DNA from: Schistosoma haematobium
Taxonomy: Eukaryota > Platyhelminthes > Trematoda > Strigeidida > Schistosomatidae
Direction of reading: 5' to 3'
Assembly (NCBI RefSeq): GCF_000699445.3
Contig: NC_067201.1
Span: forward strand, 16,919,501-16,983,500
Length of the DNA stretch: 64,000 bases
Shown here: in pieces, positions 24,901 to 35,399 of the stretch
Position numbering within the stretch: the stretch's first letter is position 1
Layout: every line of letters begins with the position of its first letter
Notes under the pieces: generated by a model
The model's input: only the letters and a program-made list of their open reading frames with translations
The model's database searches: none
Told to the model about the DNA's origin: nothing
Made by a program: the position numbers and the translations under genes

Positions 24901-27900
24901 TGTTATTTTCTAAAATTTACTTTCAAATCAATAACTTCTGATACCGAATGCTAGCAATTATTTTGAAGAATACGCTGTCCCCATCAGGCGGAGTTTTGTC
25001 ACCTTCACTACAAGACAAAATCGAAACGTTCACTAGTTGATATGTTCACTACGTATTCTAGAGGCTTGATGGCACCTGAAAACAAGTCTTACAGACAAAC
25101 TGTAGAATGGAAAAAAATTCATTAGTTACACTTAGTTTCTACAACTTACCTGATTAACATTTACTTGTGATTAAGTTAATTTTAAAAAGCACATTTTCTT
25201 CTGAAATAGTGAAGATTTATTGGAAAAGACTATAGATGGTGATTCAAAACAGAATAAAATTCTCAGTGATGCCGTTCTGTAGAAATGAGAATTTTCAACA
25301 ACTTCTTGTTAACTATAGATCAGATTCCAGTACATGAATCTGGACTCGATTACTAGATTGCAATAATTCTTCCACTTTAAATTCAATTTTGTACGTAGTT
25401 TGAGAAATGTATTTCCGAATTTCTATGAAGGATTTTGAAGCGAGTGAGAAATAAGAGTTCAGTTACCATAAAATTTATTTTGTATTGTTTATTTGAACCT
25501 TCCCATTGATGTTTAGGACTGTAATTGATCAGTCTCTTATTGGTATATGTACATCCTGTACGGATTGCCTCGATATTGCCACGCTCATTCTAAGTAAACA
25601 TGGATAGTGACTATCAGTGGAATCCACGACGCGCGTTTCGTTCTATTTGAGACTTGTCACCTGGATGTGATGTGCCTGAATACCAAAGTTGATATTCACT
25701 CCAGGAATCGAACCAAGTATCGTTCGCTTCAAATGCCATCCTGTTATCCACATAGTTACTGAGTCCTGACGAAACGCGCGTCCTGGATCCCACTGCTAAC
25801 CACCATCCATCTTTGCTTAGGACTATCAATCTAAAGTTTGATGTATATATGAAGTAACACAAGTTGCTACATAAAGTTGGCACTAAGAGATAAAATTAGC
25901 AAAGGAATCAGAATAATGTATCAGCAGTAATAATCAGAATAAAAAAAGAAGATATGACTCGAAAAAACAGTATAAAGTAGGTATGTAAAAACGAATATTG
26001 TAATTCAGGATCTAGAGGAGATAAAGAGTGAATGTATTAACACTACTGCTTCTCAGAATGTGCAAATAATAAAAAACTAACGTCTATGAACAAACTGTAA
26101 TCGCTGAAGTATCTGTTTCACTGAATTACAGCATCAACTTTGAGTTCTTTCTTTTTTTTAAAAAAAAAATTATTATGGGAAAAAAATTTACCTGAACCCA
26201 AGGTAGATAGACACCAGAAACAAACTCTTCTGGTCGAAACATAGATGTAATTAATGCTTCATATAAATGAACACATAAACGTTTGTTTTCTTCAATATCT
26301 TGCTTTACTTTAGGTAATAGATAAGATTCATAAAAGCTGAAAGGGAGAAAAGTCATAAGACGGAGAACTTCAGTTTAAATCACTATAGAACAGTGTAATG
26401 ATTGAATTTCGAAGTTTATTTCTTGTAGTTTTAACAAACATTGATTCATAGATATCGATAGCTAGAATTGGCCCAATTCACATCTTAATAATACAGTCAG
26501 GAACTTTTAACATGTGTATGGAGTATAAACATTTCATAGACTGACACTCAATAAATATCCATACATCTTGAAAACTTCAGCTACTCTGGATGTTATTATG
26601 ATTAATATACAGATTCTTAAAATGTACAACTAATAATTAGATAGAAAAGCTTAGATTTATATCAATGATTTACAGACTGAATATCGAAGAAAGTTTTTGT
26701 TGAGGTCATGATATTGACCACAATATTGAGCTACCATCAGCTGTCTTCGGTGGGTAACTGCCTCATACCCGACACAGTTGAACTCCGCTGACCACGTAGT
26801 ATCGTGGATCGATTGAAGTTAGACATTAACACCGTTGGATACTGGCTTAGTGGTCTCGCAAGTCCAAAGGTCCTGGGTTTAGTACTCACATGCGGGATCG
26901 TGTATCTGCACTGCTGTGGAGTCCCATACTAGGATGAAGAGGTTGTCCAGTGCTCCCAAGTTTTCACCGGTGGTTTAACACTGATCGGTACACGATCTGG
27001 ATAAAAACTCCATCTCCATGACTTTATACTGATAATTCAAGAAAGTAATGCACAGCTAGTTACTCCCACCATAGAACTAAATAACATTGTACACATTTTA
27101 TTTTCCTTTATTCGGATCTAGAAAATGTTTGAAGAGTCGTCCAGTAAGTCCTATTCAAAGTACAAGCTAAGTACTTGACATCAATGGTCAATGAACGAAA
27201 TTTAGATTTGTTTTTGTCCGTAACCAGAAAAGGATATACATGGTATACGATAGAAGTAGTATACCCCAGATTACGTACACACCCTACAGAACACGATTTA
27301 ATCAAGCTTAACTAATTCGAACTGAATTCAAGTAGTGATCGGTTAAAAATAGAGAAGGCTTAGTAACAAACTCGTAGTTACTAACTATACATAAATTAAG
27401 AAAAGTAACCGGTCAAAATATTTTCTATCCCTATAACTTCATAACCATTGGATAATCTTGATTAATAAAACAATTGAAGTCTCACACTAGTAGCCAAGTA
27501 TTACTAGTCATAACAGATGTTTTCCTTTAGAATGAATACAATAACTTCTATTTAAAAATATATCAATACAAATAAGTAGATGCTATGAAGAAAAAGGATA
27601 TTTTTGAACCTCGTCACAAGAAAATGAATGTACACAGTTTTAAATATATTAAAAACATTTCATTTGCTCATTCCTTCCAAATTTCGGAAAACATTCTTAG
27701 TAAGCAAATGAGAATGTATTTCTCTACATTAATCATTTACATAAAAATAGATCAACTGAATAAATATTAGTGATGCAGAAATCTTTCAATAAACACATAT
27801 ATTAGAACTTCACTTCACCTGGTTTGGTTTGATCACTAAGGTAGTATTGCTAATTCTTACAAATAATGAGGTTTAAAAATGTCCGAGGTTGAAAACTGAG

Positions 27901-30866
27901 TCATATTATTAGAAATGTTGAATTAGTTTTTAAAATGGCATAAGTAGAAAAATGCTATTTATGAATGTTTGAACAAATTCTTTTTAAAAGGATCATTACC
28001 AAGGTTTCGTTTGAAATTTCAAATAAATTGAACATTAGGTAAATTTATAAGCAATGATGGATGGTGGCTATCAGCGGAATTCAGGACGCGAGTTTCGTCC
28101 TATTCGGGACTCGTCAGCTGGATGTGATTTACCTGCATTCCAGAGTTGATTTTGTTAATAATGAAAAATAATGGTATGTTTGTAAATATACTAATGAGTA
28201 AATAATTAGATTTTCCGAAGCTTTGTGGCTCAATGTAAGCCATTTCTTTTTAATGACTGATGAAAAGTCATAAAATTTAACTGTTCACTCATTAATATAT
28301 TTATAAATATATCATTATTAAACACACTTGAAGTTTAATTTAGTGTTTTCATAGAAAAATTTTAAAACAGATTTGATTTAATCAAAATATAGATATTAAT
28401 TAACAATTTAATTAGGTAGAAAAACAACTATTTAAAGAATATGAACAAACAATTTGTTAACAAATTATACCGATAAAAATTTACAAAATCTTACTGATTT
28501 GCTGGTTCATGACCTTTAGATGCAAACACTTTAACAATACGTGGATATACATGAACTGACCATTCTAACGGTTTTAACATCTCTAACAGACTATCCCATC
28601 CCTCTAAATGTGGTAACATTTTGATTGTTTTTGGTAATGGTCCACTTCTGTAACTTCTAAGTACATCAATTAAAAGATTTAAGTGATCCCGTAGTTCTTC
28701 AGGAAGTTCATTTAAACTTTCGAATCCTCTTACTTCATCCAAATCACCAATAATACTACCAGTGTACTGAGACATATCTTCAGAAATCTAGAACAATGAA
28801 TGAACAGAAACAACAATGATCAATAACAGTTTCGTACTTAATTTTTTGAATAATAATATTTCGTTGTGAATTTAACTTTATAGTTATATTTTTTAAAAAG
28901 ATGCTATTCCGTAATCGAGTTCCTTAAATTAGTTTCATCAAAGTGAATACGCATTTAACATCAGTTACCGTCATTTTTTTATCGAAATGTATTTGCATGT
29001 AGTCGCCAAAAGATAAATGGTACAAAGATGGACAGGTGACTGTTAACTGTTTGCTTCTTTGAACATGTCCCCAAAGTAGAAAAAACGCTTTCGGTCATTC
29101 ATTAATGCAGTTCCATATCAAATAAGAAATTCGATAATATAGTGTGGATACTTTGTTATCTTCACAATAAGTTACTGACTGAAAACACCCATATTTTTTA
29201 TTTATCGGACCGAGTTTAGTCAGACGATTTAAAACTGAATTCTGGAGGAAAACAGCTTGGGTCACCTTATTTTCATGAGGTTAAATTCTTGTTAATTGAT
29301 ATATAAAAGACTGCTTAGTGAAATAAGGTACCAAGAAATGTATTATACAGGACGGTTTGCATCATCCGACAACACTAATTTTTCCTGATTCTTCGCTCAG
29401 ACGCGTGACTATTTTGGCTTACTAAGACTATTTATCTACGCTATCGCGACAGTAGCGCAAACTATACCACCTGAATGAAATATGCATTTCACAACGACTT
29501 CCTAGTCAGATTATAAACATCTAAAACTTAATTTACCGAAGGAATCCATCTACGCTCATTATTTTGATTGTGGGAAGACTAGTGTCAGCGCTACATACAT
29601 TCATGTTTTCATTCTCACCAAGCTGATTATTTAATTTACATATGGTCTTTGGAGGTACTTGAGGCTCCTCGGAGTAAGTATACTTATGGATGACTTCGCA
29701 CACTTCATCTGCAGGTGATTGAATTTAAGACGTTATTTTACACTTTCAGGCTACATGGTGGTGAGACTGTCAACGACTATAAACGGCATCTGGAGGAAGC
29801 GGCTGTGCTCCTTTTCTTTGTCCCCTTTCGTTGAGGGGTTTTGGTGTGGTGAAATATCTAACCACACAAACAACAAGTAAGGATAGGTTAGTATGGTAGA
29901 ACAAAACGTGCCCTAATTAAGACATATCACAAACAAGACAGGTTAAAAGAAAACCGATGAGTGCCTGAATAATAAAAAAATCATCTATCGATATGATCTT
30001 GTTCAACTGAATAGCAATTTTGTGTAGAACAATATACTAACAACTTACCTCAAATATTGACAGCTATAACCAGACTAATAACAAGCAGTCTAACTAATCT
30101 TTCTGTTCAGTTAAGAAGACATATTTCCTTTCTTCTATAGTGAAAGATACAGCTCAGCTACGAATATAGAATACTAAACTTTCCTTAAAATGAGGACGGA
30201 ATGATGATTAAATTTGTGATGGTTTGTACTTATCTCTGTTTACTGTGCTGAGTAACTCTAATGTAGAAGATAAAACTAATGACGGTTAAGTATTCCTGCA
30301 AAATCTTCACAAGAGAAATACAAAACAATCCATCTTATTCATACACAGGAAACGGAAGTTGGCCATTACAATACAAACATGCCATTCATATTATCAACCC
30401 TTAATTTACCTTCAATTTTGATTCAGTCAAATTTTTTTTAAGTTCTGTCACCAGTTCCTTGTTGTCGCTGGTCGATTTGAAAAACTTCTTCCAATCTTCA
30501 TCATCTTCTAAAACGTCACCACCACATGAATCCTATGGACAGATGAGGAGTAATCTGAGAATGTATATATAATCACGTACGAAATCAGGAAGATCAAGTT
30601 GGAATCCTTCTTCCATCTCAGATTCTTCATTATCAGACTCTGACTCTATAATTGCAGCGTCATCGGTTAAGGATTTTGAAACAACTAATCTAAGAAATAA
30701 TAGGAATTAGAATTGTTGTGCAAACTTTTCTTCATCAATATTTTCTCGCATTAGTTTGCGAATTTTCGACACATCACGAGAACAGAGAACCTACATAATA
30801 ATCATTAACAGGAGAATAGATACGAACATTTGAACTATCAACGGATCGCTTCTTTGTTTTTGGCAT
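18979..30866 (-). CDS. BYSL: Bystin, 40S ribosome biogenesis factor, complete, eight exons
   Basis: Nuclear/nucleolar assembly factor for the small ribosomal subunit (yeast Enp1). Exons in transcription order are 30866-30828, 30790-30726, 30689-30581, 30532-30410, 28787-28495, 26336-26192, 24304-24099 and 19186-18979. Together they total 1188 nt and 395 aa (human 437). Every junction keeps phase. Recognised family segments include the start [66 protein letters not shown] and the end [15 protein letters not shown] Ser/Glu/Asp-rich acidic stretch lies near residues 40-60. The first three introns are only 37, 36 and 48 nt. The first two use weak donors (GTTCGT, GTTTGC) and are required to stay in frame. 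Later introns are 1.6-4.9 kb and hold SINEs and a full-length RTE insertion. Confidence 0.94.
20655..23860 (+). mobile_element. Full-length RTE-clade (SR2/SR3-like) non-LTR retrotransposon
   Basis: A 3.2-kb element antisense to BYSL in its last intron. It is flanked by a 12-bp target-site duplication TGTAAACAGGGA (20643-20654 and 23861-23872). It starts ACTCCGCCTGGAGTCC and ends in a GTAA tetranucleotide tail (23846-23860), as RTE elements do. It encodes an apurinic-like endonuclease and then a reverse transcriptase in one original reading frame. Both ends and the duplication are intact, so the boundaries are well supported. Confidence 0.92.
20843..23852 (+). pseudogene. RTE endonuclease/reverse transcriptase ORF with three stops and one frameshift
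   Basis: The reading frame begins at ATG 20843. Endonuclease motifs are [29 protein letters not shown] and, after a premature TAG at 21521, [13 protein letters not shown] frameshift near 22180-22205 moves the frame into the RT. RT motifs are [27 protein letters not shown] and [12 protein letters not shown] (23061-23096). Further premature stops are a TGA at 23034 just before the FADD box and a TGA near 23646. The C-terminal tail ([16 protein letters not shown]) ends at a natural-looking stop just before the tetranucleotide tail. The first two stops look like single-base changes from tryptophan codons. The element is inactive. Confidence 0.9.
25510..25800 (-). repeat. Sm-alpha SINE with pol III boxes and degenerate hammerhead
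   Basis: Located in a BYSL intron. The minus strand carries an A-box-like GGACTCAGTAACTATGTGG and an exact B box GGTTCGATTCC. A ribozyme-like segment follows (about 25625-25675), with stem III ACGCGCGT intact but the core changed to GTGACAA instead of CUGANGA, so it should not cleave. A second ribozyme-like piece on the plus strand, CTGAGTCCTGACGAAACGCG (about 25764-25783), lacks part of the core. The left end has AGGACTGTAATTGATCAG as in other copies. Confidence 0.75.
26740..26990 (+). repeat. Decayed hammerhead SINE, plus-strand copy
   Basis: Located in a BYSL intron. Plus-strand sequence GAAGTTAGACATTAACACCG, then GGCTTAGTGGTCTCGC (A-box-like) and GGTCCTGGGTTTAG (weak B box), then CACTGCTGTGGAGTCCCATA and TTGTCCAGTGC match the SINE at 2318-2480. 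The core reads CTGTGGA, so the essential A6 is lost and GAAAC is mutated. It is inactive. Confidence 0.7.
28060..28145 (-). repeat. Sm-alpha SINE fragment around a ribozyme
   Basis: A short piece with Sm-alpha wording on the plus strand (GATGGATGGTGGCTATCAGC, then CTGGATGTGATTTACCTGC) in a BYSL intron. It lacks the pol III boxes. It contains the hammerhead listed separately. Confidence 0.7.
28079..28124 (-). ncRNA. Hammerhead ribozyme with intact core, weak stem I
   Basis: On the minus strand: core CTGACGA, stem II GTCC/GGAC with loop CGAATA, GAAA, stem III AC/GT with loop TCGC, cleavage site GTC. All catalytic positions match the consensus. Stem I has ATCCAG facing CTGAAT, so two of six pairs are lost. 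It may still cleave slowly; activity is inferred only from the pattern. Confidence 0.75.
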
Positions 30867-32690
30867 TTTTTGAAGAAATTTACTGATGGCAAAAATAGAC
30901 CTAAAAGTTTATACAAAGAATTAATCGTAGGAATTTGTCAACTAACACTTTAGAATATTTATGACAAACAGAAATTTCGCATTATGACAACGATTCAGTA
31001 ACTAAAAATAAAACACTGTTTACTATCAATAACGCGACACGACTCCAACAAAAAACTAGGTGGATGTAACAGATAATGAACTACTAGAACACGTATCAGG
31101 GAACTTTGATGAAATTATTAAAGGAACACTACAGTTTTAGAGTACTAAAAATTACTAACTAAAGCCTCTTACTGTCTTCAACTAACCTTAAAATTTTTTA
31201 GCGAATTTTGTAAGTGCTAGGAGCATTAGTACTGTCATATATCTATGTTCAATCAATTTAAAGTATAACAGATGAGTGTATCGATTACTACAACTGCTCT
31301 GGTAGTCATATTAACACCTGGTTGATACGTCCAATATGTTTGTAAGGGGAAACTCAACTACGTTTCACAGTACCATTCGGACTAAAAAGTCGTTAAAAGG
31401 TAACGTAAAGTACTTTAAAAATTAAAACATTGAAGCATACAACCACCACATTTAGTCGGACTGGTCAGTCAGTTAGTCATCATCAACGTCGAGCTTGGCA
31501 TGAATTTGCTTGGCCAAAGGTGCCATACTATATTACCAATACCAAATGAAACTAACAAAATTAATAGCAAAAGAAGCCGAAATAATGTTGCAGCAATGAT
31601 AATTAGGAGGACTAGGTACTGAGAATATGGTCCAAAAAGAGAGCGGAAAGATCCGTGAGATTATTAGGTAAATAATGTCGAAATTATGAAGTTTATAAAC
31701 GAGTTACAAATCGAAGTATTTAGATTATCAATTATACTCGACTCCTATGTGAGGTATGACGCCTTTGGGGAATTCTCAGAAAAGTCAGATAAACACATGA
31801 CACTAATTTGAAGTTTATCAACTGTTTTAAACCAATCACAGAAAGTACACATTTGACGACTGTGGTCCATATGACTAGGGACTAAGGTAAACTTACTATT
31901 TACCAAGTAGGGTTACAATTACATACAATACAGAAAAAGATTCTGTAAGTACTACGAAACGATTATTTTAATCAATAAATTAACAACACCCATGAAGAAT
32001 CAATTTCCGAGGATTTTAGGTAAATACACTAACCTGTAGCTTCGAAAAGGCGTGTGAAGCGCATAGTTTGTTTTATGACATGGTCAGCATACTCTAGTGA
32101 AGGCTAATAAGGAAGAACCCTGACATCTCATAAAATAAAGGAGTCTTTGAAACATTCTATAGACTGGTGTAAAATTAAGTTTAATAAAGCGTTGGGGACT
32201 TTAGAGAATTTGAAATAAGGCAAAACTGAAGCAACTAAGCCCATTTCAGAATTATAAGACGTCACTTACATGTAGATAATGATCAAAATTGGGGAATCTA
32301 CCAGATCACATAGTTTTCACCTAAACTTATAGCAAAGCTCATAAAGTCGAATTGCAGAAAATGATGTAAAAGTGTGCTTACAACATTGTATTCCAATCGA
32401 CTCCACAAAGAAATAAATAGTCTTGTAAATGGATTTCAGTGTCTAACTAAACATGATTATCGTTACTGAATGGCGTTAATTTAGTCCATTTAAATGAAGC
32501 ATTGTAGTGAACGAGAATATCAGTGAGGACAACCAAATGTATTTAAACACAAAATTACAGAGTCTCTTAGTAAGATCTGAAAACCATACAATGAATACTT
32601 CATTTGCAAAATCTCAATCAATTGTCTCAGACTTTATTGTTCCTTCGTCTCTACACCAATCACCCTTTTCCCTTCGATCTCCTCAGTCAG
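30867..32690. other. Region upstream of BYSL, nothing recognised
   Basis: AT-rich DNA, presumably including the BYSL promoter just above 30866. No TATA-like or other promoter element could be assigned with confidence, and there are no convincing ORFs. Confidence 0.5.
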
Positions 32691-33250
32691 TCAGCTGCAT
32701 CGTAGGACCAGGCACGTATATGTATCGGTCTAATTCGCCACACCTCATTAGCACAAGATGAACACCAAATTTACAGAAGTAATCACTTCAATGGTAGTAC
32801 TGTATGAAAGATTGTGTACAGGAAGAAAGAATTAGTTCGTAGAAAGAAACATATGAAGCAACTCTAATCTCAGTTTAAGGGAAGACAAAGAGTGTATACA
32901 CCTACTCCATTGTGACAGATTCTGAGCCGTCGCCCAGAGTCTCCAAACATTTGGTTACGACAGTCACGCGAAACCCAACAAAGTAGTGTGCATCTATCAT
33001 CATGGCTCAGACCAGAAGTTAGTGACTTCAAGGACCGGTGCCACGTTAGTTTGGCCGCCCCTAACTTTCTTCCAACCATCCCTAACACGTGGCCCAACCA
33101 CCTTAGTCGATGAAGATTTACAACCTTATCAACTAATTGACCATCATTCCCTAACATCCTGCGTTTAACCTCACTATTACTTACCCATTAGATACGAGCA
33201 ATATTTCTAAGACATGTGATCAAATACTAGTAGCTTACGAGTATCTTCTC
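32690..33250 (-). mobile_element. RTE-like (SR2-type) 3' end fragment
   Basis: Minus-strand coding remnant of the RTE C-terminus: a decayed segment like VFDHMCLRNIARI followed by RRMLGNDGQLVDKVV, LHRLRWLGHVLGM and a tail ending about 32870. The 3' untranslated part (CAGTCAGTCAGCTGC.. on the plus strand) reaches about 32690. Its upstream end coincides with the 3' end of the next RTE copy at about 33250. Confidence 0.7.
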
Positions 33251-35265
33251 AGTCAGTCGGTGACAACGTAGAACTTCGTACGTACATACATCAGTTCGAG
33301 TTGCCATACCACATAAGCACAGAGATGCAGTTGTCGGTTCAAATCCCGTAGTGGCAGAGGTAGTAAAAGCATAATCAGTAATCGGAAACACTAGGGTTCG
33401 AAGATGTTATTCAAGGAATACAATCCGGTGAAATAAATTTGGAAAGAGTAGAAAGAAAGGGACATAAAGAATTTGAAAGATTAAAATTTGGGAAAACAAA
33501 AAGAGTGGACACACCTGCACCATAGTAAACGATTTTGAGTCATGTCATTCAAGATCTCTAACCATAGGTTGCTACCGTCTCGCGGATCCCAATCAGATAG
33601 TCTACACCTACCAACATAGCTCAGTCCACTTGTCAGTAACTTCATGGACTTAGGCCATGTTTTGGTCTGGACACCCCTAGCTTTCTTCCAACCTACTCCT
33701 ACACCATAAAACATCGCACCTGGGGGGAAGTCAGTGGTTGGGCATATGTAACACATGTCCCAGCCATCTCAAATGATGAGGTTTCACTATTTCATCAATT
33801 GATTTGCCATCCTTACCTAGTACCCGTTTCCTAACAACTGTATTGCTTACTCGAATGTCCCAGGATATACGAGCAATATTTCGAAGACAGCTATGGTCAA
33901 ATACTAGTAACCTACGAATATCCCCTACTCTTACCGGCCATGTTTCATTGCCATGAAGTAGGACGGAACGAACTGCTGCACAGTAAACACGTCCTTTGGT
34001 TGCTAGACGGATATCTCGCCTACGCCATAAATGACGCAAGTTGGCGAAAGCTAGTCGGGCCTTCTGTCTCCGTGCTGAGATTTCGTCACACACCAGACTA
34101 CAAGGGCTGATGAGACTCCCAAGATAAGTGGAGCGGTCGAAAAGCTCAACTGTTTCACTCCCTATCATTACTTCGAGTGTCGATGCCACCCAATCCTGAA
34201 GCAACATTTCGCATTTTGAGGGGGAGAATCACATCCCGAACATGCTCGCATTGTTGCTCATAGTGATCAAAAGACTGCATTTTGTCAGCGTCTTCACCAA
34301 ATAGAACTATGTCATCGACATATTCTAAGTCAACAAGTGAATATCCTGGTAGAAGTTCAACTCCTGGAAATTTAAAGGAGGAATGTGTCATCTCTAAAGG
34401 CATGTCTACTCTTAATGTCCACGTTTCACAGACGTAAAGTGAAACAGAACGAACTGCCGCACAGTCCGTCAGACACCAACCCATTAGGGTTGATCAGACT
34501 TCCAAGATAAGTGAAGTTGTCAACGCGTTCGACTACTTCACTCCCTATCCTTAATATAGGTGTCGACGCAGGTCAGTCCTGAAGCTAAAACTTGCATTTA
34601 GAGAGGGAATACACACCCCAAACAACCTGGCATTTTTGCGAAGTGCTACCAAAAGACTGCATTTTATCAGCGTCTTCACAAAACAGGACTACGTCATCTG
34701 CGTATTCTAAGTTGATAAGTGGATCTCCTAGTAGGAGATCAATGCCCGAAAATTTAGTCGACGAGAACGTTATGTCCATCAGTAAGTTTATGATGAAGTC
34801 AAACAAAAATGGAGAAAGTGAACAGCCTTGACGGATACCACTTGAGGTTGCAAAAACAGATGACAGTTTGCCATAAGCTCTGACTCGACTAGTAGTGTTC
34901 AAGTAAAGAACCTTCAGAAGGTTTATGTATTTCTGAGGTACGCCCTTCAATAACAGACAATACCATAGGACCTCCCGGTCTACAGAGTCAAATAATGCCT
35001 ATAAGTCAAGAAAGACCACCACTGTCGGATGCCGATAAGCATGTTTGTGTTCAAAAATCTGACGAATGTTGGATATGTGGTCGATGCAGCCACGACTGGA
35101 TCTGAAGCCAGATTGATTCTCTCATGTTTGCAGTTCATGAGTCTTATTTAGGCGTGCGATAATTATCGAGGCTAGTATTTTAGATGCTAAGAGGCTAACC
35201 GAAGGTCTAGAAATAATCCTCCAACAAAATATTTAATGGCCTAAAGTGGTATCAAGACTAATCTT
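33241..35265 (-). mobile_element. RTE-like (SR2-type) mosaic element with duplicated RT catalytic segment
   Basis: Minus-strand reverse transcriptase pieces. From about 35260 down: GFRSSRGCIDHISNIRQIFE, FDSVDREVLW, GIRQGCSLSPFLFDFIINLL and YADDVVLFCEDADKMQSF (near 34690). Around 34430-34500 a C-terminal phrase (CAAVRSVSLYVCETWTLRV) is joined directly to a second copy of the catalytic region with YVDDIVLFGEDADKMQSF (near 34300). Then come the normal C-terminus STYLGSLISP, FANLRHLWRRRDIRL, LRWLGHVLHM and WKKARGVQTKTW, and a 3' UTR of repeated CAGT/CGTA motifs near 33250-33310. Several frameshifts and stops are present. It is inactive. Confidence 0.8.
33325..33366 (+). repeat. tRNA-like B-box motif in RTE 3' UTR
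   Basis: The plus strand contains CGGTTCAAATCCCGTAGTGG, a close match to the pol III B box. No convincing A box or cloverleaf could be seen, so this is not called a tRNA gene. Confidence 0.3.
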
Positions 35266-35399
35266 TGTGTAGTGGCCGGAAGCATTGTTTGTTTCCAACA
35301 CACATATAGAGTAATTTAAAGAATATATATACTGGAAACTAAAGTTATGAATCTAACAGAAGCTAGACATATAACAAGGGTTTAAGTTTTACAGTGAAT

